From the NCBI GenBank assembly GCA_034679345.1, contig JAXDAY010000024.1, positions 1 through 48,299 on the forward strand: DNA of 48,299 nt, given 5' to 3'. Position numbers and translations under genes: made by a program. This document shows positions 1-7,165 of this stretch, piece after piece. This stretch comes from JAXDAY01 sp034679345. GTDB lineage: Bacteria > Eisenbacteria > RBG-16-71-46 > CAIMUX01 > VGJL01. Under the pieces are notes generated by a model. That model had not been told where the DNA came from and did no database searches. It was given only the letters and a program-made list of their open reading frames with translations. Position 1 is the first letter of the stretch. The number at the start of each line of letters is the position of its first letter.

Positions 1-218
1 GAAGTTGCCGCTCGAGCGGCACTACCGGAACCGGGGGGCGCGGCGCAGGCGGAGGCGACCGACTGGACGATCCGCATCAACTCGAGACGACCGGCGAGCT
101 CGGGATTCGCGGCGGCGAGGCCCTTCCAGTCCGGCTCGCGACCATCGGTCAGGTCGCGCGCGGCGGCGAGCAGGGGATCAGGCCGGCCGGTCCTCGATCT
201 ACGCCGGCCGGTAGGCAT
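1..218 (-). CDS. Serine/threonine protein kinase, sigma-linked, N-terminal fragment (partial)
   Basis: An open frame starts at ATG 218 on the minus strand, overlaps the last 20 bases of the sigma-factor gene, and stays open to the window edge (72 codons). The protein reads M-P-T-G-R..., then DPLLAAARDLTDG and DWKGLAAANPELAGRL, then a short run around MRIVQSVASA. That pattern (an acidic DPLL start, DW...L...P.L...L and a short helix before the kinase domain) is what I recall from the N-terminus of protein kinases encoded directly after ECF-type sigma factors. No kinase motif is inside the window, so the function rests on this N-terminal resemblance and on gene order. The overlap suggests translational coupling. 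Confidence 0.6.
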   Translation of the reverse strand, partial: MPTGRRRSRTGRPDPLLAAARDLTDGREPDWKGLAAANPELAGRLELMRIVQSVASACAAPPGSGSAARAAT

Positions 219-825
219 GCATCTCTTCCGTGAGCCGGACGAGCGCGCGCGCGATCTGCATCCGCACCGCGTTGGCGGTCGACCGTCCCAGGGCGCGCGC
301 GATCTCGGGATGGGTGAAGCCGAACTCGATGCGCAGGATCACCGCCTGCCGCTGGTCGTCGGAGAGCGCCTCGAGCGCGCGATCGTAGGCGTCGAGCGCG
401 CCCCGGCCGATCGTGCGTTCGAGCATCTCCTGACGGGTCGCCGCGAGGTCGGCATCCAGGGGCTCCTCCGGGTGGCGGTTCGCGCGTCGGATCTCGTCGC
501 GGATCAGGTTGATGAGGATCTGATGCAGATACGAGAGGAAGGCTCCCTCGCGCCCCGCCTGGAAATCCGCGGCCCGATCGAGGGCGCGCAGCATGGCGAT
601 CTGGACGATATCGTCGGTTTCCATGATTCCGCGGGCATGATGAGGAAGACGGCCACGCGCCCACCGGCGCAGCCCTGGGAGGAAGCGGCTGACCAGCTCG
701 TCGCGGGCATGCTCATCGCCCGACCGGATCCGATCGAGTAGCACGCGCGTGCTTTCGAGGCCCGAATCCGACCTATCCGGCTCTCGGGCTTTCCCCGACC
801 TGGCATCGTTTTTCGCGGCAGACAT
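199..825 (-). CDS. ECF-type RNA polymerase sigma factor
   Basis: A 208-residue sigma-70 family protein of the extracytoplasmic type. Region 2 is visible as RSGDEHARDELVSRFLPGLRRW followed by DDIVQIAMLRALDRAADF and FLSYLHQILINLIRDEIRR (the core-binding and -10-recognition helices). Region 4 is visible as YDRALEALSDDQRQAVILR and a helix-turn-helix HPEIARALGRSTANAVRMQI. I place the start at ATG 825, not at the longer in-frame ATG 915, because GGAGGGG lies 8 bases before it. A TAGAAT -10-like hexamer reads on the minus strand at 906-911. No anti-sigma factor is adjacent. Instead the next gene, overlapping by 20 bases, looks like a protein kinase, which may be a target or regulator. Confidence 0.9.
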   Translation of the reverse strand: MSAAKNDARSGKAREPDRSDSGLESTRVLLDRIRSGDEHARDELVSRFLPGLRRWARGRLPHHARGIMETDDIVQIAMLRALDRAADFQAGREGAFLSYLHQILINLIRDEIRRANRHPEEPLDADLAATRQEMLERTIGRGALDAYDRALEALSDDQRQAVILRIEFGFTHPEIARALGRSTANAVRMQIARALVRLTEEMHAYRPA

Positions 826-1101
826 GGGCCAACCCCTCCAGGCGCGCGGTCGCCCTGCGTGCAGCGCGGCCGCGGGCAGGTTGCCGGATGATTCCGGAAC
901 TGGACATTCTACCACAGCAAGAAATCGCCGCAGGCCCCGAACTTTCTCGGCCGGGTCGGATCACTCCATTCGCTTCAGGCGGCGACGATCGAGCGACCGA
1001 TCGCGCGCCCCATCCGATCTGCTAGAATGGATGGTTTCGAATTGGAGAAGCGGCCGCCTCGATCCTGAGATTCGGCGTCCCCTGCAGGACGGAGGTGTCT
1101 G

Positions 1102-2073
1102 ATGCGCATCCATGACGACTACCCCGGGTCCGCCGCATTCCCGGCCCTCGCAAGATCGTTCGGTATCCTGGTGCTCCTGACGATCCTCGCCGCGACATCT
1201 GTCCAGGCCGATATCACGTTTCCCTACCAGCTTCGCGATGTCCTGACCTTCACCACCCTGGACCTGGTCGCTGGGGAAGATCAGTTCTGCTCCGACCAGA
1301 AGAGCTCGGGCGAGTCGGGCGAGTTCAACGAGACCATCACCTGTCAAGTCGGCGAGGGCGGGCACTACGCCTCCGCGACAGCGACGCACCACTCGTTCAT
1401 CCAGCCCGACAACTACATCCTCGACCTATCGTTCGAGGCCTCGGCGTCGATCGATGGCGAGGCGAGCTTCGCCGAGGGGTTTGGCGCCGCGCGCGTCTTC
1501 TCGGACTTCGCGATCGACGAGCCGATGGAGATCCGATTCATGGCGAATGTCGATGTGGAGGGTGATGGAAGATCCACAGTTCTGCTTCGAGAGAACGACG
1601 GGCCGTTCCTGCTCTATCGCGAGATCTCCGACGGCGCCTCAGAGGTGATCGATGAGCCCTTCTCGCTCCCAGCGGGCGTCTATGAAGTGAATCTCACGCT
1701 GGGCGGCTTTGGACAGGCGTTCAATGACTACCGCGTGATCGCCGGTGGCACCGCTTCGCTCTCGATCGAGTTCTCATCGCCTGCCGATGTCGCGGAGCTC
1801 GACGCCAACCAGTGGACGCGGGCGATTCCCCGGATCGTTCCGAACCCGGTGGTCTCGGAGACGAGGCTGCTGCCGGCGCTGGGTCCCGGGGCTGGGCGTG
1901 GCCCCATCGCGATTCTCGATCTCCAGGGCCGGACGGTGCGCCGGCTCGCCAGCGTCCCGTCCGACGGCATCGTGTGGGACGCAACGGACGATGCGGGACG
2001 ACGGTTGCCCGCTGGCATCTATCTCGTGCTGGACTCGCGAGGCCGTTCGAACAAGTTGATCCTTCTGCGTTGA
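1102..2073 (+). CDS. Secreted protein of unknown function with FlgD-like C-terminal tail
   Basis: A 323-residue exported protein. A signal peptide covers about residues 15-35 (hydrophobic ILVLLTILAATSVQA, cleavage before DITF). The middle (about 36-235) is a beta-rich region with two cysteines that I do not recognise. The last 80 residues form an FlgD/T9SS-type Ig-like tail: PNPVVSETRL, IAILDLQGRTVRRL, a WDATDDAGRRLPAGIY turn and a basic end at LILLR. Such tails serve as surface-sorting or anchoring modules in FCB-group bacteria. GGAGG lies 7 bases before the ATG. It appears monocistronic: a TAGAAT -10-like hexamer is at 1023-1028 and a strong hairpin follows the stop. Confidence 0.85.
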   Translation: MRIHDDYPGSAAFPALARSFGILVLLTILAATSVQADITFPYQLRDVLTFTTLDLVAGEDQFCSDQKSSGESGEFNETITCQVGEGGHYASATATHHSFIQPDNYILDLSFEASASIDGEASFAEGFGAARVFSDFAIDEPMEIRFMANVDVEGDGRSTVLLRENDGPFLLYREISDGASEVIDEPFSLPAGVYEVNLTLGGFGQAFNDYRVIAGGTASLSIEFSSPADVAELDANQWTRAIPRIVPNPVVSETRLLPALGPGAGRGPIAILDLQGRTVRRLASVPSDGIVWDATDDAGRRLPAGIYLVLDSRGRSNKLILLR

Positions 2074-2107
2074 TTCCGGCAATCTGGCTCTCTCAGCGCG
2101 AAGATTC

Positions 2108-2142
2108 CGCGGACCCCGAGGAGAAGATCCCCGGGGTCCGCG
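2108..2142. terminator. Hairpin after the secreted-protein gene
   Basis: An 11-bp perfect inverted repeat (2108-2118 CGCGGACCCCG with 2132-2142) has a 13-base loop and lies 35 bases past the stop at 2073. No T-tract follows, so it is a terminator-like hairpin and not a classical intrinsic terminator. Confidence 0.5.
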
Positions 2143-2254
2143 CGTGATATCCGCAAGAGCCTCTCACGGCGGGTCCAACACGATATGTGGAAACCGCGTC
2201 CATCCGGTCCTCGGCCATCAAGCGCATGGGGCTGCATCCGGGAGGAACTTGAGC

Positions 2255-2260
2255 TAGACT
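2255..2260 (+). promoter_or_regulatory. -10-like element immediately before the glucan phosphorylase start
   Basis: TAGACT ends only nine bases before ATG 2270. If used, transcription would begin within about three bases of the start codon, giving a leaderless or nearly leaderless mRNA. That would fit the absence of a Shine-Dalgarno sequence at normal spacing (GGAGGA sits 24 bases or more away at 2241). No good -35 is seen. Confidence 0.3.
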
Positions 2261-2269
2261 GCGGTTCAA

Positions 2270-4072
2270 ATGGCAGAGCAGGAGTTGCAGAGGCCGCCAC
2301 GGTCGATCCACCAGCAGATGCCGCTGGTAGCCTACTTCTCGATGGAGATCGCCCTCCAGCCGGATATCCCGACCTACAGCGGCGGGTTGGGGATGCTGGC
2401 CGGGGACACGATCCGCGCGGCGGCCGACCTTCGAGTCCCGATGTTGGCCGTCAGCCTGGCTCATCGCAAAGGATACTTCCGGCAGCGGCTCGATGCTTCC
2501 GGCTGGCAGTCGGAAGAGCCGGCCACGTGGAACATCCTGGACCACGCCGAGGAGATGCCGGCGCGCGTCTTCGTGATCCTCGAGGGCCGGAAAGTCTGGA
2601 TTCGCGCGTGGAAGTACCGGGTCACGGGAACCACCGACTTCTACGTGCCCGTCTACCTGCTCGATGTCGATCTGCCCGAGAACGGGGAGTGGGACCGAAC
2701 CCTCACGGATTCGCTCTACGGCGGGGACTCTACCTACCGCCTCTTCCAGGAGGTGATCCTGGGCATCGGCGGCGTGAGGATGCTGCGCGCGCTGGGCTAC
2801 GCCGCGATCGACCGCTTCCACCTGAACGAGGGGCACGCCGCTTTTCTGACCATCGAGCTGCTCCGAGAGGAGGTCCAGCGATCCGGTCGCCAGAAGTGCA
2901 CCGCCGCGGACGTCGAGGCTGTGCGTGACAAGTGCATCTTCACGACGCACACTCCCGTCGCCGCCGGCCAGGACCAGTTCCCCATGGAGATGGTCCGGCA
3001 GAAGCTCAGTATGCCCGAGATTTTCGTCGACATGCAGGACACGCTCTGCATCGATCTGGCGGAGCGCCTGCTCGGCGCCGAGGGCACGGGGGAGCATTCG
3101 AGCCCTCCAGGCGGCGATCTCCGGCTGAACATGACCTACCTTGCCCTCACCCTCAGCCATTACATCAATGGGGTCGCCAAGCGCCATGGGGAAGTCTCGC
3201 GGCTGATGTTCGCCGGCTACCAGATCGACGCCATCACGAATGGGGTCCATGCTCCGACCTGGGCCGCGCCCCCCTTCCAGGGGCTTTTCGATCACCATAT
3301 CCCCGGATGGAGGGAGGATCCATTCAGCCTGCGTTACGCCCTGGCGATTCCGACGCACGAGATCTGGGACGCGCACCAGCAGGCGAAGCAGGACTTGCTC
3401 GACCGCGTCGAGATTCTCACAGGCGTCCGGCTGGCGTTGGATGTCTTCACCATCGGCTTCGCGCGTCGGGCAGCCGCCTACAAGCGCGCCGACCTCTTGT
3501 TCCGTGACGTGGAGCAGCTCCGCTCCATCGCGAAGAAGGTCGGCCGGATGCAGGTCGTGTATGCCGGAAAGGCCCATCCACAGGATCGGCCCGGCAAGGA
3601 GATCATCCAGCGCGTCTTCGCGGCCCGCTCGGCCCTGGGAGACGAAATCCCGATCGTTTACCTCCCTGACTACGACATGGCGCTTGGCAGACTGATCACG
3701 GCAGGTGTCGATCTCTGGCTCAATACGCCGCATCCACCGATGGAAGCCTCGGGGACGAGCGGTATGAAATCCGCGGTCAATGGCGTGCCCAGCTTGAGCG
3801 TCCTCGATGGTTGGTGGATCGAAGGCTGCATTGAAGGGCGGACAGGTTGGTCGATCGGCGAGCCGGTCGACGCATCGCAGCCCGACATGGACCGCGCCGC
3901 CGCGGACGCCGATTCGCTCTATGAACGCCTGCACCACATCATCGTTCCGATGTTCTATCGCGACCGCGACCGCTACATCGACATCATGCGCCACTCTATC
4001 TCGCTGAACGGTTCGTTCTTCAATGCCCAGCGGATGCTCCAGCAGTACGTCACCAAGGCGTACTTCGCATAA
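2270..4072 (+). CDS. glgP: Alpha-glucan (glycogen/maltodextrin) phosphorylase, GT35 family
   Basis: A 600-residue enzyme of the short alpha-glucan phosphorylase type (TIGR02094-like). It cleaves alpha-1,4-glucan with phosphate to give glucose-1-phosphate in the cytoplasm. Visible family marks are PLVAYFSMEIAL near the N-terminus, YSGGLGMLAGD (about 38-48), HLNEGHAAF (about 183-191), TTHTPVAAGQD, FARRAAAYKRADL (the KR loop) and EASGTSGMKSAVNG, in which Lys500 is the expected pyridoxal-phosphate lysine. DGWWIEG follows as usual. The start at 2270 is forced by an in-frame TAG just upstream, and no normally spaced ribosome site is seen. No other glycogen gene is adjacent. The next gene downstream is a receptor-like kinase 180 bases away with its own promoter. 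Confidence 0.93.
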   Translation: MAEQELQRPPRSIHQQMPLVAYFSMEIALQPDIPTYSGGLGMLAGDTIRAAADLRVPMLAVSLAHRKGYFRQRLDASGWQSEEPATWNILDHAEEMPARVFVILEGRKVWIRAWKYRVTGTTDFYVPVYLLDVDLPENGEWDRTLTDSLYGGDSTYRLFQEVILGIGGVRMLRALGYAAIDRFHLNEGHAAFLTIELLREEVQRSGRQKCTAADVEAVRDKCIFTTHTPVAAGQDQFPMEMVRQKLSMPEIFVDMQDTLCIDLAERLLGAEGTGEHSSPPGGDLRLNMTYLALTLSHYINGVAKRHGEVSRLMFAGYQIDAITNGVHAPTWAAPPFQGLFDHHIPGWREDPFSLRYALAIPTHEIWDAHQQAKQDLLDRVEILTGVRLALDVFTIGFARRAAAYKRADLLFRDVEQLRSIAKKVGRMQVVYAGKAHPQDRPGKEIIQRVFAARSALGDEIPIVYLPDYDMALGRLITAGVDLWLNTPHPPMEASGTSGMKSAVNGVPSLSVLDGWWIEGCIEGRTGWSIGEPVDASQPDMDRAAADADSLYERLHHIIVPMFYRDRDRYIDIMRHSISLNGSFFNAQRMLQQYVTKAYFA

Positions 4073-4170
4073 TCGCCGTTCGCCGCGCGCGTGCGCTCAG
4101 TGAGCGTCCGAGCCGGCCGATCCATCGACGCCGCGTGCCCGGAGGTCCGGACGTCGCTTTGAACCGCGGC

Positions 4171-4199
4171 TTGTGTCCTGAGTCGAGGGCGCCTAGGAT
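4171..4199 (+). promoter_or_regulatory. Sigma-70-type promoter for the propeller kinase
   Basis: TTGTGT (4171-4176), a 17-base spacer and TAGGAT (4194-4199) lie about 54 bases upstream of the kinase ATG at 4253. Spacing is ideal, and the hexamers match the consensus at 4/6 each. Confidence 0.5.
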
Positions 4200-4252
4200 C
4201 GCCCGTGTCGGCCTGATGTGCGGGTGCTCGATCCAAGGTTCGAGGGCTGAAA

Positions 4253-6958
4253 ATGATCGGCAGGACACTGGCCCACTACGAGATCACCGCGGAGATCGGC
4301 GCCGGCGGGATGGGGATCGTCTATCGGGCCCGAGACACTCGCCTGGGGCGCGACGTCGCGCTGAAGTTCCTTCCGGAGGAGGTCGCGGGCGATCCTGAGC
4401 GCGTCGCTCGATTCCGCCGCGAGGCGAGGATCCTCGCGACCCTTCAGCACCCGGGGATCGCAGCCATCCACGGACTCGAAGAAGCGGACGGACATGTCTT
4501 TTGCATCCTCGAGTTCGTGCGAGGCGAGACGCTCGGCAGGCGTCTGAAGAAGGGGACCGTTCCGCTGCCCGAGGCGTTGCGTCTGCTCCGGGAGATCGCA
4601 GCCGCGCTCGCCGCAGCCCACGAGCATGGAATCCTCCACCGGGACGTCAAGCCCGAGAACCTCATGATCGAGCCGGAGGGTAGGGTCAAGGTGCTCGACT
4701 TCGGCCTGGCGAAGAGCTTCGTGGCACGGGAATCCGACCGCACCGGTCCGCCCGGGACCACAATCACCGCCCCGCTCACGCTCCCGGGCACGATCCAGGG
4801 AACCGTCAACTACATGAGTCCGGAACAGGCCCGCGGCGAGGAGGTCGATCGTCGCACGGATGTCTGGTCCTTCGGCTGCGTCATGTACGACCTTCTGGCG
4901 GGTCGCCGGGCGTTCGACGATCCGACGCCGACCGATGTGATCGCGGCCATTCTCAAGGATGAGCCGGACTGGAGTCAGCTACCCTCCGAGGTGCCGGAAC
5001 GAGTCCGCCATCTGCTGCAGAGATGTCTCCGCAAGGATCGCGCCCGCCGTCTGCACGATCTCGCCGATGCGCAGATCGAGCTCGATGAGGTCCTCGAGTC
5101 GCAAGAGCATCCGGACCGCGAACCGGCGCTGAAACCGCGCCCGCGATGGGGCCGTCTTCCCCTGGCCGCGATCGGGATCGTGTTCCTGGCCCTGCTCGGG
5201 TTTGCGGGGCGATCGATTCTGCGGCGCTCGGATCCCGATGAAAAGCAGGTCTATCACCTGACCCTCACACTGCCCGAGTCGACGCCGCTGGCCGTGCAGG
5301 ACGCCGGCGCCCTCGCTATCTCCCCTGACGGGCGCAAGCTGGTCTTCGTGACAGCCGACGAAACGGGCTCCGCGCTCTACCTCCGCGAACTGGACAAGCC
5401 GAACCCGAGGTCGCTGGCTGGGACCGAAGGGGGATGTCAACCGTTCTTCGCACCCGATGGCGCCTCGATCGGCTTCTTCGCCCATGGGCTTCTGAAGAGG
5501 CTTCCGCTTGACGGAGGAGCGGCGATCCCGATCTGCGAGGCCGAAGGTCCGCGCGGCGGCTCCTGGTCCGAGGACGGCGAGATCGTCTTCGCGGCGGGCG
5601 ACTCGGGCTCGGGGCTCTTCCGCGTCGCCGCGACGGGGGGTGTGCCGCGGGCGATCGCTTTGCGCACTCCGGACGCGCAGAGGGAGCGCATCTCCTGGCC
5701 GTCGTTCCTTCCAGGAGGCGAGTCGATTCTGGCCGTCGTGGGGACGGGATTCAGCTACGAGCCCATGAACATCGCACGGATCGATCTGGAGGAAGGACGG
5801 CTCAAGATCCTTGCGGAAGGCGACATGGCCCCCGTCTACCATCCCTCCGGATTCGTCGTCGCGACGCGGGGCCGCTCGCTGATCGGTCTGCCGTTCGAAC
5901 CGCGGAAGAAGTCCCCGGTCGGGGATCCGTTCGTCGCTTCCGAGGACCTTTGGGCGCTGGTCGTGCCCCAGTATGCGCTCGCCCGGAACGGAACGCTTGT
6001 CTATGCACTCGAAGGCGCGAACCGCGGGGAAGGCGGAGAGTGGACCGATCGAACGCCTGTATGGGTCGACTCGCAGGGCAAGCTGACGCCGCTGGGCGCT
6101 CCGGCGCGGGCCTACACCCTACCAAGTCTCTCGCCGGATGGCAGCTTCGTGGCCTTCTCGGTGCTCGGCGAGAAGACGATCGAGAACTGGGTCTACTCGG
6201 TGGAGCGGGGAACCTTGAGCCGGCTCACACGCCGGGGAAACGAGCACCTGCCGATCTGGACGCCGGACGCGAGACGGATCATCTTCGCTTCCGACGTCGC
6301 CGGCGGCGCGCCCAACCTCTACTGGATGGCCGCCGATGGCACGGGCGAAGCGCAACGGCTCACCTGGAGCGACTACCACCAGTGTCCTAGCTCAGTGTCT
6401 CCTGACGGACGATACCTCTCCTACACCGAGGCGAGGGCCGGGAACGCGACCGACATCTATCTGCTCGACCTCGCCGGAGATCTCGTTCCCCGTCCGTTCG
6501 CCGTCTCGGCCTCCAACGACCGACAGGGGATGATATCTCCCGATGGCGGCTGGATCGCTTACACGTCGGACCGATCGGGCGTCGAGGAGATCTATCTGGA
6601 GCGATTCCCCGACGGCAGGGGAAGGACGCAGATCACGACGAAAGGCGGCTGGAATCCGCTCTGGAGCCGCGACGGTCGCAGGCTCTTCTTCTGGAATCGG
6701 ACCGCCCGAGGCGTGAATCAGTCGGTGGGGGTCGAGATCTGGTCTGTCGAGATCGATCTGGAGAATGGGAATCCCCGCGTCGGCAGGCCGCAGCTCTTTG
6801 CAGCGGGACGTTTCCGAGAGCACTTCGCGGCAAAGCCGAACTTCGACGTCTCGCCCGATGGGGGATCCCTGCTCCTGCTGACCGAGGGTGTGGACTACGT
6901 CATGCCTCGGGAGATCCACGTCGTGCTGAACTGGACCGCGACGCTCGCGGATCGGTGA
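4253..6958 (+). CDS. Membrane serine/threonine protein kinase with C-terminal beta-propeller (PknB-type)
   Basis: A 901-residue Hanks-type kinase. The cytoplasmic kinase domain spans about residues 8-275: glycine loop GAGGMGIVY (16-24), ATP lysine in ALKFL (Lys38), catalytic HRDVKPENL (Asp131), DFGLA (Asp149), activation-segment end YMSPEQARG and RTDVWSFGC. All catalytic residues are present, so it should be active. A single transmembrane helix follows at about 302-320 (LPLAAIGIVFLALLGF). The remaining 570 residues are TolB/PD40-like propeller repeats (ISPDGRKLVFV, FAPDGASIGFF, LSPDGSFVAFS, ISPDGGWIAYTSDRSG), presumably outside the membrane and acting as sensor or scaffold. GAGGG precedes the ATG. 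The same architecture is common in Acidobacteria and FCB-related phyla. The ligand and targets cannot be told from sequence. Confidence 0.92.
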   Translation: MIGRTLAHYEITAEIGAGGMGIVYRARDTRLGRDVALKFLPEEVAGDPERVARFRREARILATLQHPGIAAIHGLEEADGHVFCILEFVRGETLGRRLKKGTVPLPEALRLLREIAAALAAAHEHGILHRDVKPENLMIEPEGRVKVLDFGLAKSFVARESDRTGPPGTTITAPLTLPGTIQGTVNYMSPEQARGEEVDRRTDVWSFGCVMYDLLAGRRAFDDPTPTDVIAAILKDEPDWSQLPSEVPERVRHLLQRCLRKDRARRLHDLADAQIELDEVLESQEHPDREPALKPRPRWGRLPLAAIGIVFLALLGFAGRSILRRSDPDEKQVYHLTLTLPESTPLAVQDAGALAISPDGRKLVFVTADETGSALYLRELDKPNPRSLAGTEGGCQPFFAPDGASIGFFAHGLLKRLPLDGGAAIPICEAEGPRGGSWSEDGEIVFAAGDSGSGLFRVAATGGVPRAIALRTPDAQRERISWPSFLPGGESILAVVGTGFSYEPMNIARIDLEEGRLKILAEGDMAPVYHPSGFVVATRGRSLIGLPFEPRKKSPVGDPFVASEDLWALVVPQYALARNGTLVYALEGANRGEGGEWTDRTPVWVDSQGKLTPLGAPARAYTLPSLSPDGSFVAFSVLGEKTIENWVYSVERGTLSRLTRRGNEHLPIWTPDARRIIFASDVAGGAPNLYWMAADGTGEAQRLTWSDYHQCPSSVSPDGRYLSYTEARAGNATDIYLLDLAGDLVPRPFAVSASNDRQGMISPDGGWIAYTSDRSGVEEIYLERFPDGRGRTQITTKGGWNPLWSRDGRRLFFWNRTARGVNQSVGVEIWSVEIDLENGNPRVGRPQLFAAGRFREHFAAKPNFDVSPDGGSLLLLTEGVDYVMPREIHVVLNWTATLADR

Positions 6959-7165
6959 TCGACGCGTTCCGCCTGCCGCTCGCTCAGACTTGTCGGCAAC
7001 TCGTTGTAATGCAAAGAATTCCACAAGTAGTTCCGCTGTAGGATCGGTCTCTGGTACTCTCCCACGTTCTTCGCGCGACCATCCATCGCATCCGGGAGCG
7101 GGCCGCCTCCTGTGTGCGCGGCTGGCGCCGCCCAGATCGGCGCCTCATCTCGACAGGAGGTACCC

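Noticed and set aside
2093..3994. A 633-codon open frame opposite the glucan phosphorylase gene
   Set aside because: The plus-strand phosphorylase has every family motif. The antisense product is rich in Arg, Asp and Val with no known domain.
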